Below, piece after piece: positions 46,637 to 55,571 of a stretch of DNA of 64,000 nt (positions are counted from its first letter, which is position 1; every line of letters starts with the position of its first letter). Under the pieces are notes generated by a model. That model did not search any database, was not told the DNA's origin, and worked only from the letters and a program-made list of their open reading frames with translations. Origin of the DNA: an uncultured Clostridium sp. (GTDB lineage Bacteria > Bacillota > Clostridia > TANB77 > CAG-508); NCBI GenBank assembly GCA_900553985.1, contig USFW01000001.1, forward strand, positions 41,032 through 105,031. Reading direction: 5' to 3'. The position numbers and the translations under genes are program-made.

Positions 46637-46814
46637 CACTTTGAGCCTCTTTTTTAATATTACTTTTATGTTACTAGTATAAATTATAGTTTTTAGCATA
46701 CGGCTTTACCATTTTTGATAATATTTTACTATTTTGTAACAATTTTATATTTAACTAATATTATATTACATAGTATCAATATTTTTGAATATACATATTT
46801 TAGAGGTGATTATT

Positions 46815-47327
46815 TTGGAAAATTTTAATATAGATGAAAACACAATGAATAAATTGAAAGGAATGTTAAATAATGGTGATTTAAATAATTTAGTCAGCCA
46901 AATTCCCCCTGAAATGATGCAAAATTTTTCTAATTTGATGTCTAATAATTCAGGATTAAGTAATAGTCAACAGGCTGAAAATTCTAATAACAATGATAAA
47001 AATAAATCTAGTAATAATTCTAATTTTGATTCTAACAATAATGCTAATAGTAGCAATATCAATAGTGCCAATAATTCTGCCACCTCAAATAATATTAATA
47101 ACTTTGATTTTAGCAAAATCGATATGAATATGATGTTAAAAATGAAATCTATAATGGAAAACTTAAATTCTTCAAATGACCCTAGGTCTAATTTGTTATA
47201 TTCTTTAAAACCATATTTAAGAGATGAAAAAAAGGGTAAAATAGATCAATATGCCAATCTATTAAATTTTGCTAAAGTTGCTGAAGTTTTTAAATCAGAT
47301 AATAAGGAGAATAAGAAAAATGAATAA
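46815..47327 (+). CDS. Asn-rich protein with conserved C-terminal helix motif
   Basis: 170 residues. The N-terminus is MENFNIDENTMNKLKGMLNN and is helical. The centre is low-complexity Asn/Ser (about 60-105). The conserved end reads DPRSNLLYSLKPYLRDEKKG and then KIDQYANLLNFAKVAEVF, a pattern common to a family of small Clostridia proteins. I choose TTG 46815 because AGAGGTGAT precedes it; the upstream ATG 46785 has no SD. Its stop overlaps the start of the next gene by 8 bases. Function is unknown; a sporulation link is possible but not shown. Confidence 0.7.
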   Translation: MENFNIDENTMNKLKGMLNNGDLNNLVSQIPPEMMQNFSNLMSNNSGLSNSQQAENSNNNDKNKSSNNSNFDSNNNANSSNINSANNSATSNNINNFDFSKIDMNMMLKMKSIMENLNSSNDPRSNLLYSLKPYLRDEKKGKIDQYANLLNFAKVAEVFKSDNKENKKNE

Positions 47328-47847
47328 TTTTCCTTTTTTTAGGTTTCCGTATAATAATTATTATAGATATTATAATTATAGAAATAATTTGAATAGAAAT
47401 ATAAATCACTTGAATTATCCTACAGAAAACAGTTCTATTGTCTGTCCTTCTTCTAGAGATAATAATAACACTGAAAATTACGTTGAGAAGAATAATAATT
47501 GTATGGATAGATCTTCTAATATAGTTAATGATGCTTGTCAAAAAACAAATTATAAAAATGATATTTCTCAAAATATTAATTATAAAGATAATACTAATTT
47601 TAAAAATAATAATTGTGAAAATGATAATAGCAAATTAACAAAAAATAAATCATCTAAATTCTACTTAGGACCTATCGTATTTGATAGTTCTAGTTTTTCT
47701 GATTTAGAAAAACCTGTATTAGAAATTCTAGGTCTAAAGTTATATTTAGATGACATTCTTATTATTAGCTTATTATATTTTTTATATGAAGAAGATGTAA
47801 AAGATGAAACTCTATTTATATCTTTGCTTTTACTATTACTCAGTTAA
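47320..47847 (+). CDS. Asn/Tyr-rich protein with conserved hydrophobic C-terminus
   Basis: 175 residues. The N-terminal third is Tyr/Asn/Arg-rich (FPFFRFPYNNYYRYYNYRNN), like some coat-type proteins. The centre is low-complexity. The C-terminus GLKLYLDDILIISLLYFLYE, followed by EDVKDETLFISLLLLLL, is a conserved hydrophobic motif found in small Clostridia proteins. ATG 47320 has AAGGAGAATAAGAAAA upstream and overlaps the previous stop. The two genes are translationally coupled. I cannot assign a function. Confidence 0.65.
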   Translation: MNNFPFFRFPYNNYYRYYNYRNNLNRNINHLNYPTENSSIVCPSSRDNNNTENYVEKNNNCMDRSSNIVNDACQKTNYKNDISQNINYKDNTNFKNNNCENDNSKLTKNKSSKFYLGPIVFDSSSFSDLEKPVLEILGLKLYLDDILIISLLYFLYEEDVKDETLFISLLLLLLS

Positions 47848-47993
47848 TTTATATTGTTTAAATTGGTAATCTTTTATTTAACTTAAAAATTAGTTATTTT
47901 AATATTTTTACTTGAACATCAAATCACTTGAGCACTTTCAATTTATCTAATTAAAAGCAATTAATTTAAGTAATTTCATCTTTGAAGTCAAAA

Positions 47994-48605
47994 TTATTCT
48001 ATTATTATAGAGTCATTATCAACAAATACATAGGCTTGTTTATGCATTGGTTCTTCATCCCTATCAATTTCTTTTACTATATTTGCTATTCTAATTTGTA
48101 CCGTGTCTAATAATCCTGCTGAAATTATTGCTTGTTTATTTCCTTTAGCCCCTGCATGAGCCAATCCTCTTAAGCTTCCAAGGACAACTATATTTTCAGA
48201 TGCCATTACTTCTGCTCCTGAATTTACATCGCCTAATACTACTAAACTTCCTTCTGTCTCTAGTTTTTGACCTGAACGTAAAGAACCTCTATGAAATTTT
48301 GTTTCTGATATTCCTATTTCTTTGTTAAATGTTCTTGTAATACTTGAAAGTCCTAATGCTTTTGGCATATCAAATTCTATTTCTACATCAATTTTATCTT
48401 TTATTAAATTTTGAATTTCGTCTATTTCTTTGTTTTTTAATATTTTACCAGTTACTGTTATAGGTATTTTTTCGTCTTTATATAATTTTTTTAACTCTGG
48501 TATTTTCTTTTTTAAGCTTTCTACTATTTCTCTTTGTTCTGCATTTTCACTAATCTTTATTAATATTTCATTTTTCTTTAAATTAATGCTTACACAATTT
48601 TTCAT
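47994..48605 (-). CDS. minC: Septum site-determining protein MinC
   Basis: 203 residues. The variable N-terminal domain is followed by the C-terminal beta-helix with RGSLRSGQKLETEGSLVVLG, DVNSGAEVMASENIVVLGSL and GLAHAGAKGNKQAIISAG, the MinC signature. MinC blocks FtsZ assembly away from midcell, normally recruited by MinD. ATG 48605 follows GGAAGGATGTAAA; the longer frame from 48644 would start inside the SD region. It ends the cell-shape cluster; minD does not follow. Confidence 0.95.
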   Translation of the reverse strand: MKNCVSINLKKNEILIKISENAEQREIVESLKKKIPELKKLYKDEKIPITVTGKILKNKEIDEIQNLIKDKIDVEIEFDMPKALGLSSITRTFNKEIGISETKFHRGSLRSGQKLETEGSLVVLGDVNSGAEVMASENIVVLGSLRGLAHAGAKGNKQAIISAGLLDTVQIRIANIVKEIDRDEEPMHKQAYVFVDNDSIIIE

Positions 48606-48653
48606 TTTACATCCTTCCATTTCTTTTTTTATGATTTTGGGCATCGAAGAGCG

Positions 48654-48759
48654 ATGATTTTAGGGTCGGAGACAAAAATCATTTCTCATTTTTATTTTAA
48701 CTCTCCAATTATCTAACTTTTAAATTTAAAATGATTTTTATCTCCGACCCCAAAATCAT
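48654..48759. mobile_element. MITE-like element with terminal copies of the GGTCGGAGAC repeat
   Basis: Inverted 27-bp copies at 48655-48681 and 48732-48758 flank about 50 bases of AT-rich DNA. Each copy is itself a hairpin (TGATTTT..AAAATCA) around a GGGTCGGAGA(C/T) core. The right copy contains the mrdA stop codon. No transposase is present. Confidence 0.5.
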
Positions 48760-50876
48760 CTTAGTGATTGAAGATATGAAGTTGCTGACATGTCTTCTTG
48801 AATATCCTGCGTATTCATTCCAAAATATTCTCCCATTATATCTCTTACAACTTCTGCGGTGTAGTTTCCGTGTCCCCCATTTTCAACCATAACAACTATT
48901 GCTATTTCTGGTTTGTCAAATGGTGCAAATCCGGCAAACCATGCATGCACTATATCTCTTCCGTTCTCATCTTTTCCTGCTTCTGCTGAACCAGTTTTTC
49001 CTCCTACATCTATCCCAAAGTCTTTAAATCTTACATATGCTGTTCCTGTTGTATCACTTGTAACTGATTTCATTCCTTGTAATATTGCATTTAAGTTTTC
49101 TTGATGTATTGTTAAATTTTCTGTTTCTTCTTGATTTAATCCTAATTTAGCATTTACATAGTTATTTATTTCTTCTTTTGAGGCTTCTGTTCCATCTGGT
49201 TTTCTTATTGTTTTTACAATACTTACATCTAATGGTTTTCCTCCATTTGCAAGCATACTTATATATTTTGTCATTTGTAACGGGCTAAATGCATCTAGTC
49301 CTTGACCTATTGAAGCATTTATAGTTTGCCCTTTTGTCCAAGTAACATTTTTTTTAGCTGCATATTCTGGAGTAGCCATTGCTCCTGTTGCCTCACTTGG
49401 TAATTCTATTCCTGTTTTTACTCCTAAACCAAAATATCTTGCATATTTTGCTAAAGTTTCTATTCCCATTCTATCTCCTGTTTCATAGAAGAAATAGTTA
49501 CAAGATTTTTCTATTGCTCCTGATACATTTAAGAATCCATGACCTCTATGATAATCTGTATAATACCAACATGGCCAAGTTAACCCATATTTTTTATATA
49601 ACCCTGTATCATTTATTTGTTCCGTTCTTGTTATTACTCCTGATTCTAATCCAGCTATTGCTGTTACCATTTTGAAAATTGAACCTGGTGCATATGCATT
49701 TTGAATTGCTTTATTCATTAGAGGTTTAGCACTATCGTCCCTATATCTAGCCCAATTTTCATTACTTATTCCTCCTATAAAGTCTGCTGGATTATAATTA
49801 GGATAACTTGCCATTGCTAAAACTTCTCCAGTATTTACATTCATTACAACACAACTTCCTGCATTAGCTGGATATGTTTTTCCAAAACCTCCTGATGCTA
49901 TTTTTTTTATATTATTTTCTAATGCTTGTTCTGTTATTCTTTGTAAATTAGAATCTAAGGTTAATACTACATCACAACCTGCTATTGCTTCTTTTGATGT
50001 GTATTCTGAAGTTATGGTCCCATCAACTGCCATGTCTATTTGCTTTGTACCATTTTGTCCTTTTAAGTAATCCTCAAATACGTACTCTATTCCATTTTTT
50101 CCTATAATGTCATTTTGAGAATATCTATCTGATTTTTCTTTATATTCTTCTGCACTTATTTTTGAAGCATATCCTAAAATATGTGACGCTAACATTCCTG
50201 AAGTATATTCTCTGACTGGTTCTACTACTATATTAATTCCTGGAAATTTATCTCCACTTTCAGTAAATTCAGCAACTGCTTCTCTTGGAATATTTTTTGA
50301 TATCTTTAATGCCTTTGTACTACTATAACCTGAAATAGTTATTTCATATCTTATTGCTATTATTTTTCTTACTTCATATATATCACTATTTTCAATCTCA
50401 TATCTATCTTTAAAGTGATAAAATGCTTCTTCTGGAGTTGCATTTTCATCTAATTTATTATTTTTCTTCCATTTTGCTAATTCTTCTCCTTCAATTGTAT
50501 ACTCAAATGGGTCTATATTTACCGGAAATGAATCAACATATTCTGCTTCGTATTTTTCTAGTACATTGATAATATTTAAAATAGAATTATTTAACTCATT
50601 TTCTTCTATTTTTGTTTTATATAGTTCTAATCCAAATCTTGTATTTGTTGTTACTAATTCCTCTCCTGTTCTATCTAATATAGCTCCTCTTGCTGCTTCT
50701 AATTTTGTTTCTCGTGTTAATCTAGTATTGGATTCTTCTCTATATTCTGCTCCATGAACTATCTGTAAGTTGAATAGTTGTATTATTAATACAATTCCTA
50801 CAAGGTATGTAATTACAGTTAATATATTATATCTTAGCTTTATATTACTCTTTTTTATAATTCTATTTTTCTTCAT
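48756..50876 (-). CDS. mrdA: Penicillin-binding protein 2 (elongation transpeptidase)
   Basis: 706 residues. A single N-terminal membrane anchor (about 20-42) precedes a dimerisation domain and the transpeptidase domain with active-site APGSIFKMVTAIAG (SxxK), KSCNYFFYETG (SxN) and GGKTGSAEAG (KTG). It crosslinks lateral wall peptidoglycan with MreBCD and RodA. ATG 50876 suits AAGGAATGAT; ATG 50888 directly abuts the SD. It lies 84 bases after mreD in the shape cluster. Its stop codon sits inside a dispersed repeat. Confidence 0.95.
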   Translation of the reverse strand: MKKNRIIKKSNIKLRYNILTVITYLVGIVLIIQLFNLQIVHGAEYREESNTRLTRETKLEAARGAILDRTGEELVTTNTRFGLELYKTKIEENELNNSILNIINVLEKYEAEYVDSFPVNIDPFEYTIEGEELAKWKKNNKLDENATPEEAFYHFKDRYEIENSDIYEVRKIIAIRYEITISGYSSTKALKISKNIPREAVAEFTESGDKFPGINIVVEPVREYTSGMLASHILGYASKISAEEYKEKSDRYSQNDIIGKNGIEYVFEDYLKGQNGTKQIDMAVDGTITSEYTSKEAIAGCDVVLTLDSNLQRITEQALENNIKKIASGGFGKTYPANAGSCVVMNVNTGEVLAMASYPNYNPADFIGGISNENWARYRDDSAKPLMNKAIQNAYAPGSIFKMVTAIAGLESGVITRTEQINDTGLYKKYGLTWPCWYYTDYHRGHGFLNVSGAIEKSCNYFFYETGDRMGIETLAKYARYFGLGVKTGIELPSEATGAMATPEYAAKKNVTWTKGQTINASIGQGLDAFSPLQMTKYISMLANGGKPLDVSIVKTIRKPDGTEASKEEINNYVNAKLGLNQEETENLTIHQENLNAILQGMKSVTSDTTGTAYVRFKDFGIDVGGKTGSAEAGKDENGRDIVHAWFAGFAPFDKPEIAIVVMVENGGHGNYTAEVVRDIMGEYFGMNTQDIQEDMSATSYLQSLR

Positions 50877-50960
50877 ATTTTCTATCATTCCTTCACTTTA
50901 AGGCTCTATTTAGAATGAATAATTTATAAAATTTAGATATTATTCAAGCCTTCACCTTCT

Positions 50961-51494
50961 TTAAAAATATCTTGTTAATACTCTATTCCCCTTATACTCA
51001 TTTTCTATGTTGTATCCAAATTTTTGAAGTATTGGATATATTATTATTGTAATTATTAAATTGTATATTACTTCTATCGCTAAAGTTTTTATAAAATATA
51101 ATATTTCTATATTGCTAGATGCAAATATATAATTTAATAAATATGTTATTACTTCAAATATTATTGTGCTTCCTAAAACCATAAACATAATTGTCGCTCT
51201 ACTGTCTTTTGAAAAGTTTTTATCAAAAGTTGCTGCTAGAAATCCAATTATTCCATATCCTACTGCATTTATCCCTATTTGCTTTCCCATTACTAAGTCT
51301 ATTATTATTCCTGTTGTTACTCCATAAATTACTCCTGTTACTCTATTTGTAAAAAGACCTATGAATAGGACAAATATGACAAATAAGTTTGGCATAATTC
51401 CTGCGATTGTAAACCAATTAAAAAAATTTGATTGTAGAAAATATATAAAAAATAAAACGATTACAAGTATTACATTTATTATTACTTTTTTCAA
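50961..51494 (-). CDS. mreD: Rod shape-determining protein MreD
   Basis: 177 residues with five to six membrane segments and the pattern FFIYFLQSNFFNWFTIAGIM near the start, then GIIIDLVMGKQIGINAVGY. MreD links MreBC to wall synthesis. It starts at TTG with SD GAGAGGTAAATTAA. Position after mreC and before mrdA is the conserved order. Confidence 0.92.
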   Translation of the reverse strand: MKKVIINVILVIVLFFIYFLQSNFFNWFTIAGIMPNLFVIFVLFIGLFTNRVTGVIYGVTTGIIIDLVMGKQIGINAVGYGIIGFLAATFDKNFSKDSRATIMFMVLGSTIIFEVITYLLNYIFASSNIEILYFIKTLAIEVIYNLIITIIIYPILQKFGYNIENEYKGNRVLTRYF

Positions 51495-51686
51495 TTAATT
51501 TACCTCTCTTTCCTAATTATTAAATATTATGCCTAATTTTTAAATTGTTTTTATAAATTTATTAGTTAACTAACATTGTTATTTTTTAATAAACATTCTT
51601 ACTTATTTGTTCTCTATTGTTGATTTTTTTATAATTCAACAAACCCTTTTTAATGTTAATATTATTAATCATTAATATTAGTAACT

Positions 51687-52502
51687 CTAATTATTCGTTA
51701 TAACTAATACAGTATTTAACTTGTTAAAATCTACTGCTGTTTCTACCATTGCATATTTGTCTGTGTCGTTGTGTGTAGTTATTACTTTTTTTACACTTCC
51801 AACATGTATACCTTTTGGATAAATACCTCCTAGCCCAGAAGTCACTACACTATCTCCTTGAACAATGTTACCATTTGTTGGTATATACATAGCTTTTAAA
51901 GCTGATTCTTCTTCTTGAGTTCCCCTACATACTATACTTTCATCAGTTGTACTTAGTGAACAACTTACTGCACTTGAAGTATCTATAATTGTTTGAACTT
52001 TTGCAGTTGTATCTGTTACTGATATAACATGTCCTACTAATCCTTGGTCTGCAATAACTGTCATGTTTTCAGTTATTCCATCTTTTTTCCCAACATTTAT
52101 TACTATTGTTTTTGAATAATTGCTTATATCTTTATTAATTATATATGCTGGTACTGTTTTATACTCACCATATTTTTCTGCTAAGTCCAAATATTCTTTT
52201 AAGGTTTCATTTTCTGATTTAATATTTTCTAATTCTCTTAGGGATTGTTCTAACTCACTATTCTTTTGCTTTAATTCTTCATTTTCTGATTTTAAATTAT
52301 TTATGTCAGTAAAAAATGTGCTATTTCCACTCATTTTATTTTTTAAATATGTTAGCCCATTTTGTACTGGCATTATTAATGTAGTTGCTGCATTTTCAAA
52401 AAAAGAATTTCCTTTATCAGCATTAGAAAATATAACTATAAAAATTAATATAATTATTGTTATTACAATACCTGCTATTTCAGCTTTTTTATTTCTATGC
52501 AT
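51687..52502 (-). CDS. mreC: Rod shape-determining protein MreC
   Basis: 271 residues. An N-terminal membrane anchor (about 8-26) is followed by a coiled coil (about 65-105: SENEELKQKNSELEQSLREL) and the beta-barrel MreC domain with VGKKDGITENMTVIADQGLV and GDSVVTSGLGGIYPKGIHVG. It scaffolds elongasome parts outside the membrane. SD AAAGGAATGAAGTAAAG. It begins 16 bases after mreB. Confidence 0.96.
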   Translation of the reverse strand: MHRNKKAEIAGIVITIIILIFIVIFSNADKGNSFFENAATTLIMPVQNGLTYLKNKMSGNSTFFTDINNLKSENEELKQKNSELEQSLRELENIKSENETLKEYLDLAEKYGEYKTVPAYIINKDISNYSKTIVINVGKKDGITENMTVIADQGLVGHVISVTDTTAKVQTIIDTSSAVSCSLSTTDESIVCRGTQEEESALKAMYIPTNGNIVQGDSVVTSGLGGIYPKGIHVGSVKKVITTHNDTDKYAMVETAVDFNKLNTVLVITNN

Positions 52503-52518
52503 TCTTTACTTCATTCCT

Positions 52519-53556
52519 TTACCTTCTTTTTCTTGCATTAATTAAAACTGTTTTTAATCTTTCTAGATCTTCTAAAGTTTTCCCAGTTCCTCTAACCACA
52601 CATTCTAGCGGGTCTTCTGCTATATATACTGGCATTCCTGTTTCTGTGCTTAATAATTTATCTAGGTTTTTAATTAAAGCTCCTCCACCTGCTAAAACTA
52701 TTCCCTTTTCCATTATATCAGATGCTAATTCTGGTGGTGTTTTTTCTAATGTTAATTTTACTATTTCTACTATTTTAGTTATTGATTCTTTTATTGCTTC
52801 TTCTACTTGTGATGAAGATATTTTTTCTGTTCTAGGCAAACCGTCTGTTAAATCTCTTCCTCTGACTTCTACTGTTGTTTCAGTCATAAGAGGTAACGCA
52901 CATCCAATTTGTGTTTTTATTTGCTCTGCTGTTGTTTCTCCTACTGCTAAATTCATTTCTCTTTTTATATAATTTACTATATCATCATCTAGCTCGTCTC
53001 CTGCTACTCTTAAAGAATGGCTAACAACAATTCCTCCTAAAGATATAACTGCAACTTCTGTTGTTCCTCCACCAATATCTACTATAATATTTCCACTTGG
53101 TTCTCCTACATCTAATGCTGCACCAATAGCTGCTGCCATAGGTTCTTCTATCAGATATACCTCTTTTGCTCCTGCTTGAAGAACAGATTCTTCAACCGCT
53201 CTTTCTTCTACTTCTGTGATTCCTGAGGGTACTCCTACAACTACTCTTGGTCTTCCTATATTATATCTTCTTCCTACTTTTTCAATTATATTTTTTAGCA
53301 TTAATTGAGTTGCTGTAAAGTCTGCAATCACTCCATCTTTTAATGGTCTTACTGCTTTTATTTGTTCAGGTGTTCTTCCTAACATTTCTTTTGCTTCTGT
53401 TCCTGTTGCCATTATATTTCCAGTTTTTCTGTCAATTGCAACAACAGATGGTTCTTGCAATATAACTCCTTTTCCTTTTAATGTAACTAAAATATTTGCA
53501 GTTCCTAAATCAATCCCTATGTCCTTAGAGCCAAATGTAAAAAATTTCATATCCAA
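52519..53556 (-). CDS. mreB: Rod shape-determining protein MreB
   Basis: 345 residues of the actin fold. Phosphate-1 is DIGIDLGTANILV, phosphate-2 is NIIVDIGGGTTEVAVIS, and the adenosine motif is GIVLAGGGALIKNLDKLL. It polymerises under the membrane to guide wall synthesis. SD GGAAAGGAAGATTTGGAT. It lies 14 bases after radC. Confidence 0.97.
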   Translation of the reverse strand: MDMKFFTFGSKDIGIDLGTANILVTLKGKGVILQEPSVVAIDRKTGNIMATGTEAKEMLGRTPEQIKAVRPLKDGVIADFTATQLMLKNIIEKVGRRYNIGRPRVVVGVPSGITEVEERAVEESVLQAGAKEVYLIEEPMAAAIGAALDVGEPSGNIIVDIGGGTTEVAVISLGGIVVSHSLRVAGDELDDDIVNYIKREMNLAVGETTAEQIKTQIGCALPLMTETTVEVRGRDLTDGLPRTEKISSSQVEEAIKESITKIVEIVKLTLEKTPPELASDIMEKGIVLAGGGALIKNLDKLLSTETGMPVYIAEDPLECVVRGTGKTLEDLERLKTVLINARKRR

Positions 53557-53570
53557 ATCTTCCTTTCCTT

Positions 53571-54278
53571 TTAAATGTCTGTCTCCTCTTTTACCATTTG
53601 TGAAAATATACTTGTAAAATTCATATTTCCTATAACTATATGGTCTAATAGCTCAATATCTAAAGATATTGCTGCATCTAGTAATTTTTCCGTTATTTCA
53701 ATATCTGATTTGCTTGGTGTTGAATCTCCACTTGGGTGATTATGCACTAAAATAATTTTGGGTGCTTGCATCTTTATTGGTTCTGTCATAACATCTTTTA
53801 TTGATATATTCGTAAAATTTGTACCACCTCGTGATAAATCAACTATTTTTAGAATTTCATTTTTAATATTTAATATAACTAACTTTGCTGATTCTACCTT
53901 CTCAAATCTCATTTTTTCCATAAATACTTTTGCTATATCTTCTGGTTTCTTTACTGTTATTTTTTTATAATTTGATGGTGCCATCATTCTAATTGCCAAT
54001 TCACACAAAGCTTTTATCTGAATTGCTTTTATTCTTCCAATTCCTTTTATTTTTGTTAATTCCTCTATTGTTATATCTCTTAAAAAATTCAAATTATCTT
54101 CTTTACTATCATTTAATTTTAATATTTTTTGAGCTATATTTAAAGCAGATTCTTCTTTTGTTCCTGTTTTTATTATTATAGCCAGTAATTCTGCATTTGA
54201 TAATAATTTTTCTCCATATATTTCTAATTTTTCATATGGTCTTTCCATTTCTGGAAGTTGTTTCATTTTTATTGACAA
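53571..54278 (-). CDS. radC: RadC family protein (JAB domain)
   Basis: 235 residues. The N-terminal helix-hairpin-helix region has LSNAELLAIIIKTGTKEESA and IKGIGRIKAIQIKAL. The C-terminal JAB metal site is VHNHPSGDSTPSKSD. The old DNA-repair label is not well supported; it is best read as a JAB-domain protein. TTG 54278 has AAGGAATGAT three bases upstream; ATG 54266 is an alternative. It precedes mreB, as in many Firmicutes. Confidence 0.94.
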   Translation of the reverse strand: MSIKMKQLPEMERPYEKLEIYGEKLLSNAELLAIIIKTGTKEESALNIAQKILKLNDSKEDNLNFLRDITIEELTKIKGIGRIKAIQIKALCELAIRMMAPSNYKKITVKKPEDIAKVFMEKMRFEKVESAKLVILNIKNEILKIVDLSRGGTNFTNISIKDVMTEPIKMQAPKIILVHNHPSGDSTPSKSDIEITEKLLDAAISLDIELLDHIVIGNMNFTSIFSQMVKEETDI

Positions 54279-54309
54279 AATATCATTCCTTTCAGTTGAT
54301 AAATTGCCC

Positions 54310-54567
54310 CTATACCTTTTTATATACAAATACTGCTAAAAGTAATCCTATTATACTAGCTACATTTATTTTGAACATTAATGCAAATGTTATTTTTACT
54401 ACACTTAAATCTAGTACAATTGGATTGTCAAGTCCAAAAGTTTGACTGTATGAAAGCCACCATAACCAATCTACTTTTGAAGCTAGTTCTCCTAACAGTC
54501 CCCCTATTACTAATCCTGATAACATAAATATTAATAATACCCATATATTTTTTTCTTTTGTTGCCAT
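54310..54567 (-). CDS. DUF4321 family small membrane protein
   Basis: 85 residues with two hydrophobic segments (about 9-28 and 60-82) and the family pattern LLIFMLSGLVIGGLLGELA followed by FGLDNPIVLDLSVVKITF. Such genes usually sit just before radC-mreB in Clostridia, as here. SD GGAGGTAAGAAAAA. First gene of the shape cluster, with a strong promoter. Function unknown. Confidence 0.85.
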   Translation of the reverse strand: MATKEKNIWVLLIFMLSGLVIGGLLGELASKVDWLWWLSYSQTFGLDNPIVLDLSVVKITFALMFKINVASIIGLLLAVFVYKKV

Positions 54568-54626
54568 TTTTTCTTACCTCCAAAATTCCTCTTATATTAC
54601 GGCTGTTTCTTTTTTCACATATTGCT

Positions 54627-54655
54627 ATTATACCGTGGTTTAACAATTTTTTCAA
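54627..54655 (-). promoter_or_regulatory. Promoter of the DUF4321-radC-mreBCD cluster
   Basis: TTGAAA-17-TATAAT on the minus strand, about 60 bases before DUF4321. I saw no comparable promoter-terminator break before minC, so the cluster may be one unit. Confidence 0.82.
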
Positions 54656-54865
54656 GTAAAATGCTTTATTTTTTAATATTTATATGTTATATTTGTATTT
54701 ATCTACTTTTTTACTTTATACTGAATTTTATATTAATAATTTTATCTTTATAATTAACTTTTTAATGTTTAATTTTGGTATATAAAGTTACCAAAATTTG
54801 TGCATTTAAATATAATAATAATAGTAGTATAATATAATTATCAAGTATTTTAAGGGAGGTACTTA

Positions 54866-55519
54866 ATGAAAATCGAAAAACTTACTGATAATAAAATTAG
54901 AATCATTGTTAGCTTAGATGATTTAAAAGAAAAAAATATAGACTCCAAAGCTTTAATTGATAAACCTGCTGAAACTCAAAACCTTATTTTAGATATTCTA
55001 GTAAAAGCTGAAAAAGAAGTTGGATTCAATACAGACGGTTGTAAGCTTTTGATTGAAGCTTTTTCTTCTTCTGAAGGTATTTTTGTTTTTACAATTACAA
55101 AATATAAAGATACTTCTTCAAAAGATAATCCACTTTCTGCTTCTCAAAACAAAAGAAAAATTATTGTTAAAAAGAAAACTGTAAATCCAAATAGTGAAAA
55201 TTCTATTTTTAAATTTTCTGATTTTGAAGAGTTTTGTAGACTTTGTAATTATATAAATAATATTAATGATTTAAATATAAAAAAATTAGCAAAAACTATT
55301 TCTTTGTATTTATATAATAATACATATTTTTTAGTTGTTGCAGATGTTAACACTAAATATGAACAGTTGAATAAGTTTTATTCAATTGTTTCTGAGTTTG
55401 CTACACTATGTTCTCATTCAAATATTTTTGAGTCAAAATTATTTGAGCATGGAAAACCTATTTTTAAGAAAAATGCTATTTCCTTGGGAATTAAATATTT
55501 TGTAGCTTCTAGTATTTAA
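54866..55519 (+). CDS. mecA: MecA-family adaptor protein
   Basis: 217 residues. The N-terminal region opens MKIEKLTDNKIRIIVSLDDL, and the C-terminal domain has FKFSDFEEFCRLCNYINN, YLYNNTYFLVVADVN and HGKPIFKKNAISLGIKYF, the MecA pattern. MecA proteins deliver substrates to ClpC. SD AAGGGAGGTACTTA. Monocistronic, ending at a shared terminator. Confidence 0.88.
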   Translation: MKIEKLTDNKIRIIVSLDDLKEKNIDSKALIDKPAETQNLILDILVKAEKEVGFNTDGCKLLIEAFSSSEGIFVFTITKYKDTSSKDNPLSASQNKRKIIVKKKTVNPNSENSIFKFSDFEEFCRLCNYINNINDLNIKKLAKTISLYLYNNTYFLVVADVNTKYEQLNKFYSIVSEFATLCSHSNIFESKLFEHGKPIFKKNAISLGIKYFVASSI

Positions 55520-55527
55520 TTATAAAT

Positions 55528-55571
55528 AAAAAACACCTTAAAGATTTTTTAATTCTTTAAGGTGTTTTTTT
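55528..55571. terminator. Bidirectional terminator between mecA and the M23 gene
   Basis: AAAAAACACCTTAAAGA pairs perfectly with TCTTTAAGGTGTTTTTT. The right arm reaches the stop codon of the minus-strand M23 gene. Confidence 0.92.

Noticed and set aside
47290..47571. 93-residue minus-strand frame with many Ile
   Set aside because: It is the antisense of the Asn/Tyr-rich repeat region of the 47320 gene.
54428..54655. 75-residue minus-strand frame overlapping DUF4321
   Set aside because: It reads through the promoter and SD of DUF4321 in another frame, is very basic and has no SD.
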